A DNA stretch of 47,069 nucleotides from an uncultured Bacilli bacterium (GCA_934133195.1 CAKPAZ010000009.1:1-47069); one strand, 5' to 3'. Positions 34,142 to 43,347 are shown, counted from the first letter of the stretch. A program made the numbers and translations. The notes: generated from the sequence alone by a model not told the origin.

Positions 34142-35026
34142 TTAACAGTCATATTTTTTTATGAAACCAATTCCAAGAGGATATGGACCAGTATGTACAC
34201 CAATGGTTGCACCTATTTGGCCTAGTTCTATATCATCACGATTTAAGTCCTCTTTTACCTTTTGTTGATATTCTTCGGCTTCTTTCATATCATAACCACC
34301 ACCGACTATAAAGCGATAATTATCTGGATTTTCATTTTCATCATTAAAATGTTTTTTTGTTAATGCTAGTAATTTAATCAAAGATTTCTTTCTTGAGAAG
34401 CATAGACCTGAACTAAAGATTTCCCCTTCTTTTAAGACGATGATTGGTTTAATTTTTAAGGTTGCACCAACAATCCCCATTAGTTTCCCTATCCTACCAC
34501 CATGGCGTAAATAATCTAAGTTTCCTACTGTAAAAAAGATACGAGCAGTTTTTTTAATGCGATTAACATTTTCAACTATTTGTTCTATTGATAAATCATT
34601 ATCACGCATTCGACATGCTTCTTTTACAAGTAAGCCTTGTAAACAAGTATTAACCATCGCATCTATAACTTCAATTTTTCTTTCTGGATAATCGGCTAAA
34701 CAAATATCTTTAGCACTTAGTGCTGAATTATATGAACCACTAAATTTAGTTGTTATACAAATACAGACAATATCTTTGTTTTCTTTTAGAGCTTTTGTAA
34801 AAGCATTAACATAGTCAATGACTGTTGGAAGTGATGTTTTAGGATATACTCCTGGTTTATCTACCATTTGTTGGTAGAAATCTCTTGTATTTAAATCCAC
34901 ATTTTCTCTAACATATTCAATTCCATCAAATGATACATAAAATGGAACTATTTCAACATTTAGATTTCTTACTTCATCATGATTTAAATCACATGATCCA
35001 TCACTTATTATTTGAATATTATTCAT
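34142..35026 (-). CDS. DegV-family fatty-acid-binding protein
   Basis: This 294-residue protein has the DegV pattern IQIISDGSCDL at the start, VYPKTSLPT, TTKFSGSYNSA and a C-terminal GATIGVHTGP. DegV proteins bind a fatty acid, and in related bacteria supply exogenous fatty acids to the FakA kinase. FakA is not in the window. An upstream in-frame start at 35050 is rejected because GAGGGAGGGG just before the ATG at 35026 is the ribosome binding site. It overlaps the marR gene by 8 bp. Confidence 0.92.
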   Translation of the reverse strand: MNNIQIISDGSCDLNHDEVRNLNVEIVPFYVSFDGIEYVRENVDLNTRDFYQQMVDKPGVYPKTSLPTVIDYVNAFTKALKENKDIVCICITTKFSGSYNSALSAKDICLADYPERKIEVIDAMVNTCLQGLLVKEACRMRDNDLSIEQIVENVNRIKKTARIFFTVGNLDYLRHGGRIGKLMGIVGATLKIKPIIVLKEGEIFSSGLCFSRKKSLIKLLALTKKHFNDENENPDNYRFIVGGGYDMKEAEEYQQKVKEDLNRDDIELGQIGATIGVHTGPYPLGIGFIKKYDC

Positions 35027-35462
35027 CACAATCCCCTCCCTCTGTTTCATTAAACATATTCAAAACGCTTGTTAATAATTCATTGAACCTTTCCATTTTT
35101 TCTTTTCCAACATATTCATACATGTAATCAAAAAGAATTACTCTTTCATTAATCTTTTCACTAACAAAGTTATTTCCCCTTTCTGTTAGTACCGCAAGAA
35201 CTTTACGACGATCATTGGGATCTGGTTTTAGTTCAACATAGTCTTTTGAACAAAGAGTATTTAAGATATTTGTTACTCTTGCTCTGGAGACATTTATACA
35301 ATCACTAATTTTAGAAGGCATTATCCCCTCTGGATTTCTCGCAAGACATGCAAGTACTGATCCTTCTCCTTCAATAAAATTAATAAATGTTTCAAATTTT
35401 TTATGTTTAAATATTTCATTTATGTTTTTTTCTATACATTCTCTTAAAACGTCGCGATCCAC
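35019..35462 (-). CDS. MarR-family transcriptional regulator upstream of degV
   Basis: This 147-residue winged-helix protein has recognition region MPSKISDCINVSRARVTNIL and wing DPNDRRKVLAVLTERG. It starts with GTG behind a perfect AAGGAGG ribosome binding site. It overlaps degV by 8 bp. A 29-bp near-palindrome covers its transcription start, so it probably regulates itself and degV. As with FabT-like regulators, a lipid ligand would fit degV, but this is inference. Confidence 0.9.
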   Translation of the reverse strand: MDRDVLRECIEKNINEIFKHKKFETFINFIEGEGSVLACLARNPEGIMPSKISDCINVSRARVTNILNTLCSKDYVELKPDPNDRRKVLAVLTERGNNFVSEKINERVILFDYMYEYVGKEKMERFNELLTSVLNMFNETEGGDCDE

Positions 35463-35478
35463 TACTTAGACCTCCTTG

Positions 35479-35535
35479 TTAATAGTATTAACTATTAACA
35501 CTATTAATTATACATAGTTGTTTATTATTTGTCAA
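35479..35535 (-). promoter_or_regulatory. consensus promoter and MarR operator of marR-degV
   Basis: Minus-strand TTGACA (35530-35535) and TATAAT (35507-35512) with a 17-bp spacer are a perfect sigma-A promoter. The imperfect palindrome at 35479-35507 has outer half-site TTAATAGT and inner TTAA repeats, and spans the transcription start. A perfect promoter held by an overlapping operator suggests tight repression. Confidence 0.8.
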
Positions 35536-35540
35536 TAAAA

Positions 35541-35569
35541 TTGCATTTAAGAGGATGTTGTGCTATAAT
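35541..35569 (+). promoter_or_regulatory. promoter of pepT
   Basis: TTGCAT (35541-35546) and TATAAT (35564-35569) are 17 bp apart, with TG-C directly before the -10 (extended -10). It points away from the marR promoter, and the two -35 boxes are only 5 bp apart. Confidence 0.75.
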
Positions 35570-35595
35570 TGATAAATGTAAAGGAGTTGATTATT

Positions 35596-36828
35596 ATGTC
35601 ACTTTTAGATAATTTTTTAACATATGTTAGGATTGATACTCAATCATCTGAAGAGGTTGCAACTAATCCTACTACCTCTAAACAATTTAATTTAGGTAAT
35701 CTTTTAGTAGATGAACTTCATAAGATGGGAATTGTTGATGCTTTTATTGATGAGCATTGTTATGTTTATGCTTACATACCTTCTAATACTTCCTGTCATA
35801 AAACAATTGGTTTAATTGCTCATATGGATACAGCTTTAGAAATGCCGGGAAAAGATGTTAATCCACAAATTATTAAAAAATATGATGGCAGTGATATTAT
35901 CTTAAATAAAGAAAAAGATATTATTATGAAGGTTGAAGACTTTCCAAGTTTAAAAGAAGTTATTGGACATACTATTATTACTACTGATGGTACGACTCTT
36001 CTTGGAGCTGATGACAAAGCTGGAGTTGCCATTATTATGGAAGTTCTTCATTTAATTACTAAAAATCATAAACTTCCTCATCCCAACATTATTGTAACTT
36101 TTACTCCTGATGAAGAAGTTGGAATGGGAACTAATAGTTTTAATTATGACTATTATAAAGAACATCATTGTAGTATGGCTTATACCTTAGATGGTGGTGA
36201 TGTTAATGTCATTAATTATGAAAACTTTAATGCTGCCTCAGCAAGCGTTGAGATTTTTGGTAAATCTATTCATCCTGGAAGTGCTAAAGGAAAAATGGTT
36301 AATAGTATTTTAGTCGCAATGGAATTCCAAAGTAAGTTACCTCAAGATTTACTTCCTGAAAAAACGGAAAAGTATGAAGGATTCAATCATTTAAATGATA
36401 TTGAAGGTAGTGTTGAACATACATCACTTCATTATATAATAAGGAATCATGATATGGCACTATTTAGAAAACAAATCAATGATTTTTATCAAATAACTGA
36501 TGAATTAAATAAGAAATATGGTGAAGGAACCATTAAAACAACAATTACTGATAGCTATTATAATATGAAAGACTTAATATTAGAACATCATGAAATATTA
36601 GATTACGCTGTAAAAGCTTTATCAAATAATGTTTTAAACCCAACATTTGATCCTATCCGTGGAGGAACTGATGGTGCGAGACTTTCTTTTGAAGGAATTT
36701 TAACTCCTAATCTAGGTACTGGTGGAGAAAACTATCATGGTAAATATGAATATGTAAGTTTAAATAATATGGAAAAGATGGTAAATGTTGTCTTAGAGTT
36801 ATTAAAAATTATATCTTTTAATGAATAA
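35596..36828 (+). CDS. pepT: peptidase T (tripeptide aminopeptidase)
   Basis: This 410-residue zinc metallopeptidase of family M20B has metal and catalytic motifs GLIAHMDTALE, TTLLGADDKAG, TPDEEVGMG, YTLDGGD and the C-terminal PNLGTGGENYHGKYE. It removes the N-terminal residue from tripeptides in the cytoplasm. The earlier in-frame start at 35569 lies inside the promoter, and the AAGGAG ribosome binding site supports ATG at 35596. The length matches family members of about 408-410 residues. Confidence 0.96.
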   Translation: MSLLDNFLTYVRIDTQSSEEVATNPTTSKQFNLGNLLVDELHKMGIVDAFIDEHCYVYAYIPSNTSCHKTIGLIAHMDTALEMPGKDVNPQIIKKYDGSDIILNKEKDIIMKVEDFPSLKEVIGHTIITTDGTTLLGADDKAGVAIIMEVLHLITKNHKLPHPNIIVTFTPDEEVGMGTNSFNYDYYKEHHCSMAYTLDGGDVNVINYENFNAASASVEIFGKSIHPGSAKGKMVNSILVAMEFQSKLPQDLLPEKTEKYEGFNHLNDIEGSVEHTSLHYIIRNHDMALFRKQINDFYQITDELNKKYGEGTIKTTITDSYYNMKDLILEHHEILDYAVKALSNNVLNPTFDPIRGGTDGARLSFEGILTPNLGTGGENYHGKYEYVSLNNMEKMVNVVLELLKIISFNE

Positions 36829-36830
36829 AA

Positions 36831-36882
36831 AATAAAGAGTAGATATTTGAAATGGAGTACATTTCATGTATCTACTCTTTTT
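36831..36882. terminator. bidirectional terminator between pepT and the V-ATPase operon
   Basis: Outer arms AAAGAGTAGATA / TATCTACTCTTT and inner arms TGAAATG / CATTTCA make a stem of about 19 bp with a small internal loop. T-runs lie on both strands. It ends two convergent units. Confidence 0.85.
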
Positions 36883-36883
36883 G

Positions 36884-37519
36884 TTATTGTTCTGCTCTTT
36901 TCATTATAATTTCTTTACTCTTCATTAGTCGAATAATACTACTTCTTTCATTATCTTCTAGTTTCATGGTAATGAAATGAATATTTTCTTCTAAGTTAGG
37001 AATAAGGACATACTCAATGGCATTTACACGCCTTCTTGTTTTTTCAATTTCAACAGCAAGCATATCACATGATTTTTCGATTTCTGCAAGTTTTACCATC
37101 TTTTCAACCAATGTTGATAATTTTAAAACTGAGTCATCTAGTTCACATGGGGTAAAAGCAAAGCCATAAGTTATATCAACTGCATCACTAGTCTTAACCT
37201 CAAGACTTGGAACAGTCATATTCATAATGTGTTTAGTCGATGTTTCAATTACAACATCTTGTGAAGGAACCATTAGTGATTCCATTAATCCTGCATAGCT
37301 CATCTTTAATCTAGCTTGAGCAAATGTATCAGCAATTAAACCTAGTTCATTTTCAATGTACATCCTAAGTTCACGATTGGTTTTGATTAACATCATGAAT
37401 TGACGGACCATTTCATCTTGTTTGTCTTTTAGTAGTTTGTGACCACGTTTGGCAGTTGCTAGTTCTCTCTTAAGGCGTGTTAATTCCATTCTTGTGGGAT
37501 TAACATTAAGACCTGCCAT
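36884..37519 (-). CDS. ntpD: V-type ATPase subunit D (central stalk)
   Basis: This 211-residue protein has the subunit D start NPTRMELTRLKRELATAKRGHKLLKDKQDEM and long terminal helices that form the rotating axle inside the A3B3 ring. It is the last gene of the nine-gene V-ATPase operon, starting 2 bp after ntpB. Confidence 0.95.
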   Translation of the reverse strand: MAGLNVNPTRMELTRLKRELATAKRGHKLLKDKQDEMVRQFMMLIKTNRELRMYIENELGLIADTFAQARLKMSYAGLMESLMVPSQDVVIETSTKHIMNMTVPSLEVKTSDAVDITYGFAFTPCELDDSVLKLSTLVEKMVKLAEIEKSCDMLAVEIEKTRRRVNAIEYVLIPNLEENIHFITMKLEDNERSSIIRLMKSKEIIMKRAEQ

Positions 37520-37521
37520 AA

Positions 37522-38901
37522 TTATTCCTCATCTTTTGGTAAATATTTATCAATGTATTCAAGACTAATACGTTTTAATTCCGTTACTGGAAGAATCTTT
37601 AAAAGTTTCCAACCAAGGTCAAGAGTTTCTTCGATTGTACGGTTAGTGTCATTTCCTTGGGAAACATATTCTTCTTCAAAGGCTTCTGCAAATTTTGCAT
37701 ATAGCTTATCGACATCTGATAACGCTGCATCACCTAAGATTACCGCAAGTTCTTTGGCTTCTTTTCCTCTTGCATAGGCAGAGAAAAGTTGGTTCATTGT
37801 TTGAGAGTGGTCTTCTCTAGTTTTTCCACTACCAATACCTTTATCTTTTAATCTACTAAGTGATGGTAGAACGTTAATTGGTGGGATAATTCCTTGATTA
37901 TATAGTTCACGTGAAAGAATGATTTGACCTTCGGTAATGTAACCTGTTAAGTCAGGGATTGGATGAGTCTTATCATCTTCTGGCATTGTAAGAATTGGAA
38001 TTTGAGTAATTGAACCTTTTTTGCCACGGATACGACCAGCTCTTTCATAAAGAGAAGCAAGGTCAGTATACATGTATCCTGGGTAACCTCTTCTTCCTGG
38101 TACTTCTTTACGAGCAGCTGATACTTCTCTTAGTGCTTCTGCGTAGTTGGTAATGTCAGTCATAATAACAAGAACATGCATACCAAGTTCATATGCTAAG
38201 TATTCAGCACAAGTGATTGCCATACGAGGAGTAGCAATACGTTCAATTGCTGGGTCGTTTGCGAGATTCATGAATAATACTGATCTTTCAATAGCACCAG
38301 ATTTTTTGAAGTCTTCAATAAAGAAGTTTGCTTCTTCAAAGGTAATACCAATAGCTGCGAATACTACAGCGAATTGATCAGAAGTTCCTCTTACTCTTGC
38401 TTGTCTTGCGATTTGAACTGCAAGTTTAGCATGAGGTAAACCTGAGCCTGAGAAGATTGGTAGTTTTTGTCCTCTAACAAGGGTATTTAATCCATCGATT
38501 GCACTAACACCAGTTTGAATGAATTCTGATGGATAGTCACGAGCAACGGGATTTAATGGAGTACCATTAATATCTAAGGTTTTAGTTGGGATTAATTCTT
38601 CCCCACCATCGATAGGACGACCCATACCATCAAATACACGACCAATGATTTCTGGAGAAACTTTTAGTTCAACTCCATGACCTAAGAACATTGCTTTAGC
38701 TGTACTAATTTTTAAACCTTGAGAACTATTGTATAGTTGGACTAAAGCTTTATCTTCATTGATTTCAAGAACTTTACCATAGCGAATTTCACCATTTTCT
38801 TGGCGTATTTGAACAAGTTCATCGTATTTTACACCTTCAACATGGTCAACTAACATTAAGGGGCCAACTACTTCTTTTATTGTCTTATACTCTTTAGGCA
38901 T
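37522..38901 (-). CDS. ntpB: V-type ATPase subunit B (non-catalytic)
   Basis: This 459-residue regulatory subunit of the A3B3 head has GSGLPHAKLA in place of a P-loop. VFDGMGRPIDGG and the C-terminal helical domain are present. Its ATG shares one base with the stop of ntpA (TAATG), which couples translation of the two head subunits. Confidence 0.96.
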   Translation of the reverse strand: MPKEYKTIKEVVGPLMLVDHVEGVKYDELVQIRQENGEIRYGKVLEINEDKALVQLYNSSQGLKISTAKAMFLGHGVELKVSPEIIGRVFDGMGRPIDGGEELIPTKTLDINGTPLNPVARDYPSEFIQTGVSAIDGLNTLVRGQKLPIFSGSGLPHAKLAVQIARQARVRGTSDQFAVVFAAIGITFEEANFFIEDFKKSGAIERSVLFMNLANDPAIERIATPRMAITCAEYLAYELGMHVLVIMTDITNYAEALREVSAARKEVPGRRGYPGYMYTDLASLYERAGRIRGKKGSITQIPILTMPEDDKTHPIPDLTGYITEGQIILSRELYNQGIIPPINVLPSLSRLKDKGIGSGKTREDHSQTMNQLFSAYARGKEAKELAVILGDAALSDVDKLYAKFAEAFEEEYVSQGNDTNRTIEETLDLGWKLLKILPVTELKRISLEYIDKYLPKDEE

Positions 38902-40682
38902 TATTCATTAGCTCCTTTCATTAGGGTTTCATATTCATTATCTATTTCTTTATAGATGTTTTCAATTTGTTCACTAAATTCATTTTCAGGAATGTATTTC
39001 ATACGACCTATCAATGATAGAACATTCATTTTAGTAATTTGTTGATAAGATACATTATTCTTTAAAGCAACTAATCCAGCATTATACCATTTAAGAATGG
39101 CTTTTAACATACCAAATTGTTTACTTAAAGATGTGTAAGTATCAACTTCATGGAAGGCTATTTGGTGAAGATAGTCTTCACGGATACTTCTTGCGACATC
39201 AAGTTTTAAGCGGTCAACATACTCTAAGGAGTCAACACCAACAAGACGAACGATTTCATCTAGTTTAGCTTCTTCTTGTAATAGTTGCATTGCTTTTGAT
39301 ACTTGTTTACCCCACTCTGGGTCAAGTTCACGATTGAAGTATTCATTTAAATCATATAGTGAATAACTCTTTAACCAGTCGATTGCTGGGAAGTGACGAC
39401 GATAGGCAAGGCTTGCACTTAATCCCCAGAATACTTTTACGATACGAAGGGTTGCTTGAGATACTGGTTCTGAGGTATCTCCTCCCGGAGGCGATACTGC
39501 ACCAATGGCAGTAATTGAACCTTCAGAATTGTCACTACCTAAGCATTCAACTAAACCTGCACGTTCATAGAACTCAGCAAGTCTTGAAGCAAGGTATGCG
39601 GGATATCCTTCTTCACCTGGCATTTCTTCAAGGCGGCCTGACATTTCACGTAGAGCTTCTGCCCATCTTGATGTTGAGTCAGCCATGATAGCTACGTTAT
39701 ATCCCATATCACGATAGTATTCAGCAATTGTAATACCAGTATAAATTGAAGCTTCACGAGCAGCAACTGGCATGTTAGATGTGTTAGCGATAAGAACTGT
39801 TCTTTTCATCAAGCTTTCACCAGTCTTAGGATCTTTTAAAGCTGGGAATTCTTGTAAAACATCAGTCATTTCATTTCCACGTTCACCACATCCGATATAA
39901 ACGATGATATCAGCGTTTGCCCATTTTGCGAGTTGATGTTGAACTACAGTTTTACCACTACCAAATGGACCAGGGATTGCGGCTACACCACCACGAGCAA
40001 CAGGGAAGAAAGTATCGATAACTCTTTGACCTGTAATAAGAGGTGCATTTGGAGCAATTTTCTTTTTGTATGGACGTCCTCTTCTTACTGGCCAGTTTTG
40101 AATCATTGTTACTGAAACAATGCTGCCATCTTCTTTTTGGATTTTAGCAATTTCATCAGTTACTTTTGCATTTCCATTATGTATCCAAGTAATTGTTCCT
40201 TTTATTCCATATGGAACCATTATCTTATGAAGTACTACGCTTGTTTCTTGGACAGTACCTAAAGTATCACCAGCTGATACAACATCACCAACATGTTTGA
40301 TAGCTTTAAATTCCCATACACGTTCACGATTTAATTTTGGTACATCTACACCAAGAGGAATACGATCACCATATTCATCAAAGATTACATTTAATGGACG
40401 TTGAATTCCATCATAGATACCTTCAATTAAGCCGGGACCAAGTTCAACAGATAGTGGTTGATTAGTAAAATATACAGGTTCACCAGGACCAAGTCCAGCA
40501 GTTTCTTCATATACTTGGATAGAAGCTACATCACCTCTTAATTCGATGATTTCACCAATTAATCTTTTATTACTTACACGTACAACGTCATACATTTGAA
40601 CATCTTTCATGCCTTTTGCGACAATAAGAGGTCCAGCTACTTTTGATATAACGCCGACTTGTTTATCTTCTAATTGTGTCAT
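38901..40682 (-). CDS. ntpA: V-type ATPase subunit A (catalytic)
   Basis: This 593-residue catalytic subunit has P-loop GPFGSGKT at 238-245, the GCGERGNEM motif and the long non-homologous insert (about 110-200) that separates A subunits of V/A-ATPases from F1-beta. It hydrolyses ATP to drive ion export, or makes ATP in reverse. Confidence 0.97.
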   Translation of the reverse strand: MTQLEDKQVGVISKVAGPLIVAKGMKDVQMYDVVRVSNKRLIGEIIELRGDVASIQVYEETAGLGPGEPVYFTNQPLSVELGPGLIEGIYDGIQRPLNVIFDEYGDRIPLGVDVPKLNRERVWEFKAIKHVGDVVSAGDTLGTVQETSVVLHKIMVPYGIKGTITWIHNGNAKVTDEIAKIQKEDGSIVSVTMIQNWPVRRGRPYKKKIAPNAPLITGQRVIDTFFPVARGGVAAIPGPFGSGKTVVQHQLAKWANADIIVYIGCGERGNEMTDVLQEFPALKDPKTGESLMKRTVLIANTSNMPVAAREASIYTGITIAEYYRDMGYNVAIMADSTSRWAEALREMSGRLEEMPGEEGYPAYLASRLAEFYERAGLVECLGSDNSEGSITAIGAVSPPGGDTSEPVSQATLRIVKVFWGLSASLAYRRHFPAIDWLKSYSLYDLNEYFNRELDPEWGKQVSKAMQLLQEEAKLDEIVRLVGVDSLEYVDRLKLDVARSIREDYLHQIAFHEVDTYTSLSKQFGMLKAILKWYNAGLVALKNNVSYQQITKMNVLSLIGRMKYIPENEFSEQIENIYKEIDNEYETLMKGANE

Positions 40683-40697
40683 TCTTCTAACCTCTTT

Positions 40698-41012
40698 CTA
40701 AAAAATATTAATGCCAATAGCTTTTTCAACATTGTCTTTGATTTTCTTCATGCCAACACCGCTATTAACATTATCTAGAGGAAGTGGCAAAATAATAGGA
40801 TAAGTATTTTGACGATACTTTTCAAGGGTATCAGGAATATTTTGATAGACTTTTTCGGTTACAAATATAATTTTACATCCTTCTTTATATAGTTTGAAAA
40901 TCATTTTATCAATTTGTGAGTAATCACTAGAGAAGAATGTTGTAAAACCTACAGAATTATAAATAGTAATTGATTCATCAGTGCCGATTGCACCTACACT
41001 TACTTTATCCAT
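40698..41012 (-). CDS. ntpG: V-type ATPase subunit F (central stalk; NtpG)
   Basis: This 104-residue protein has the start VSVGAIGTDESITIYNSVGF and IIFVTEKVYQNI typical of V-ATPase subunit F, which binds subunit D in the rotor. It sits between ntpC and ntpA, as in the Enterococcus hirae operon. Confidence 0.9.
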   Translation of the reverse strand: MDKVSVGAIGTDESITIYNSVGFTTFFSSDYSQIDKMIFKLYKEGCKIIFVTEKVYQNIPDTLEKYRQNTYPIILPLPLDNVNSGVGMKKIKDNVEKAIGINIF

Positions 41013-41025
41013 TATTTTCTCCTTT

Positions 41026-41946
41026 CTAGATTAGATTTTTTATATCTACTTTCTTTAAAGAATAAAGAATTCGAATGTTTTGGGCTTCTGCTCCTTTTAG
41101 TAAATAATAGTAAATCATCGGTCCAATGTTAAATGGATCATTCTTATGTTCACTCATTATTTCTAAAGTTAAACGTTCAAATTCAATTTGACATTCATCA
41201 ACTGATGAAATCTTTTGAAGTAGTTTACTTATTTTTTCATTATAGTATGGTTCTAATGCTTTAATTTGAAGGTTTTTATCTTTTGAATAAATGTCTTCAA
41301 ATACTTCAAGTTTAATCGTTCCATAATTTAAGAATATTTGACGATAATTGTCAAAACTCCAATTTAAGTTTTGGGCACGATACATTGACATTACATTAGT
41401 TAAATCAATTTTTGTTGTCAAGTATTGTTTTAGGATATTATTTGAAGTTGATTTTAAAGCATATTCATAGATTGCATTATCAATTGTTGCACTTAATAAT
41501 TTGGCTGAATCAATTGTTTCAACTACCTTATTAAGTTTTTCAATTAATTTTTTGATATTCTTACTTACATTTTCAAAGTTATTATCTAGAATAGCTTCAC
41601 TTAAGTTTTCACTATTCATGCTACCTGTGTTTGTTAGTAAGTCTTTTTTATCAATATTAAATTTCTTTATTTTATATAATATTTTAATGTTTTGAGCATC
41701 ATTAACTAAATAGAATAAATCAGTATCTTCTTTTTTAGGAGTTATTGAATTAATCAAGTCTTTAGTTTTTTGATGTTCGTTATTGATTAGTTCTTCAATG
41801 GTTTCACCTGATTCACCATAGTTCATCGCAAGAAGAACTTTTACAAATTCATTTTTTTCATATTTATTAAGTACAAATAACTTATTACGATCTAATACCT
41901 TTTCTTCTAAGGCTTTGATAGTTCCATTCGCATAAGGATAATTCAT
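41026..41946 (-). CDS. ntpC: V-type ATPase subunit C (NtpC, d-type)
   Basis: This 306-residue helical protein has the subunit C/d pattern YPYANGTIKALEEKVLDRNKL at the start and a C-terminal DPFNIGPMIYYYLLKGAEAQNIRIL. It is the socket that links the central stalk to the membrane ring. It begins 2 bp after ntpE. Confidence 0.9.
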   Translation of the reverse strand: MNYPYANGTIKALEEKVLDRNKLFVLNKYEKNEFVKVLLAMNYGESGETIEELINNEHQKTKDLINSITPKKEDTDLFYLVNDAQNIKILYKIKKFNIDKKDLLTNTGSMNSENLSEAILDNNFENVSKNIKKLIEKLNKVVETIDSAKLLSATIDNAIYEYALKSTSNNILKQYLTTKIDLTNVMSMYRAQNLNWSFDNYRQIFLNYGTIKLEVFEDIYSKDKNLQIKALEPYYNEKISKLLQKISSVDECQIEFERLTLEIMSEHKNDPFNIGPMIYYYLLKGAEAQNIRILYSLKKVDIKNLI

Positions 41947-41948
41947 AA

Positions 41949-42815
41949 TTATTCCTCACTTTTGAAAAGCATTTCAGCAATCGTAGTTTCTAGTTCTTCA
42001 CTTAAGTTATTTAATATTACTTCATATGAATTATCAATATCAAAATATTCACAAGCAATAATGAATCCTCCAACAATGTCTACTGAATCATTACTTAAGG
42101 TAATTGTTACATTATTTAAATTTAATTCTTTTGTTAGAATGTCTAGGTTTGTATCATGATTTGTTGAAAATAAAGTTTGGTATTTTAGATAATCATTTTT
42201 ATTTACCTTTATTGTAACATCATTATTGAGTTGTGCTTTTTGAAGATGTGAAATAACATAGTTATTTAATTCTTCATCTTTCATGTTAGTTAACTTTTCT
42301 AAAGCTTTTTCAAATGTTTCTTTTATGATTCTTTTTTGGTTAGCTAAAACTTGTTGTTTTACAGCTTGATCAAATTCAGCATTCTTGGTTTTAATAAGAT
42401 CAGCATTTTTAGCTTTTGCTTCTTCTAACATTTGATTAATCTTTTCTTCAGTTTCTTTTAAGGTTTGATCTATAAGCATTTGTGCTTTTTGATTACCATT
42501 TTCTTTTATTTCGGAAGCTTCCTGCATTGCTTTTTCAATTATCTTATTATACACTGATATCCTCTCATCATCTAATTCTTCATCTACTTCTTCTAAAGTA
42601 TTTTCACTAGGAGTTTCTTCTTTTTCTAAAGTATCTTCATTAGATGTTTCTTCTTCTATATTATTGTTTGTAGTTTCAGGTTCTGGTTGTTTTTTCTTTA
42701 AAACTACTGATTTGTTTTGTAAATAATTAAATTCTCGACAAAGCCCAATACTAAATAAAACAGTTAATGAAATAATAATGGGGATTGCCACAAAGATAAT
42801 AATTAAGATTTGCAT
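41949..42815 (-). CDS. ntpE: V-type ATPase subunit E with N-terminal membrane anchor
   Basis: The C-terminal 200 residues (about 87-288) are a normal subunit E: a long coiled helix rich in Lys and Glu and a globular end (VDIVGGFIIACEYFDIDNSYEVIL). Ahead of it lie a hydrophobic segment (about 3-24), a basic stop-transfer stretch and a highly acidic linker (about 43-85). Soluble E subunits of about 190-200 residues lack these. The ATG has a good GGTGGGAG ribosome binding site, so the extension is translated. A GTG at 42554 preceded by AGAGG could give a soluble product. The layout mimics the membrane-anchored b subunit of F-ATPases. Confidence 0.88.
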   Translation of the reverse strand: MQILIIIFVAIPIIISLTVLFSIGLCREFNYLQNKSVVLKKKQPEPETTNNNIEEETSNEDTLEKEETPSENTLEEVDEELDDERISVYNKIIEKAMQEASEIKENGNQKAQMLIDQTLKETEEKINQMLEEAKAKNADLIKTKNAEFDQAVKQQVLANQKRIIKETFEKALEKLTNMKDEELNNYVISHLQKAQLNNDVTIKVNKNDYLKYQTLFSTNHDTNLDILTKELNLNNVTITLSNDSVDIVGGFIIACEYFDIDNSYEVILNNLSEELETTIAEMLFKSEE

Positions 42816-42849
42816 AATCTCCCACCTTTATAATTATTATAATTAATAA

Positions 42850-43326
42850 CTATTTTAGAGAGAAAATTAACATAATACTTACGATTAATGATAAGATGGC
42901 ATATGTTTCAATTAAAACTGCCATTGTAATACCTTTACCAGAAGCATCTGGTTGTTTCGCAGTCATCATAATACCAGCTGTTGCAACACGGCCTTGGAAG
43001 ATGGCTGAAATTAAACCGTTAATAGCGATTGGTAGGAATACTGAGAAGTAAGCCCAACCAGTTTGTAATGACATTGTGAATGCACCTTCAGCACCACCTA
43101 AGATTCCAGCGTTAATCATAAATAGGAAAGTAGTTAAGAATCCATAAAGACCTTGAGTACCAGGTAGGATTTGAAGTACTAATAATTTACCGAATAATTC
43201 AGGTTTTTCTGCAGTAACACCTGCTGCAGCTTTACCACATGTTTGAACACCTAATATTGAACCAATACCAGGTAAAATAGTTGCTAAAGCAGCTCCAATA
43301 AGAGCAATAATAGTTCCAGTTGTCAT
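42850..43326 (-). CDS. ntpK: V-type ATPase subunit K (membrane rotor), sodium type
   Basis: This 158-residue tandem-hairpin protein has four transmembrane helices. All side-chain ligands of the Enterococcus hirae Na+ site are present: Leu54, Thr57 and Gln58 in LPGTQG, Gln111 in IFQGRV, and the essential Glu140 in IETYAIL. Only the second hairpin has the ion-binding carboxylate. The enzyme should therefore move Na+ rather than H+. Confidence 0.94.
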   Translation of the reverse strand: MTTGTIIALIGAALATILPGIGSILGVQTCGKAAAGVTAEKPELFGKLLVLQILPGTQGLYGFLTTFLFMINAGILGGAEGAFTMSLQTGWAYFSVFLPIAINGLISAIFQGRVATAGIMMTAKQPDASGKGITMAVLIETYAILSLIVSIMLIFSLK

Positions 43327-43347
43327 AATTTAAATCTCCTTTTATTT

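Noticed and set aside
34034..34225. Plus-strand reading frame of about 63 codons
   Set aside because: It is antisense to the transporter promoter, a terminator and the end of degV, starts with TTG and has no ribosome binding site.
42840..42849. Separate membrane protein gene fused by error to ntpE
   Set aside because: No stop, frameshift or second strong ribosome binding site divides the anchor from the E domain, so the fusion appears genuine; only a possible weak internal GTG start is noted.
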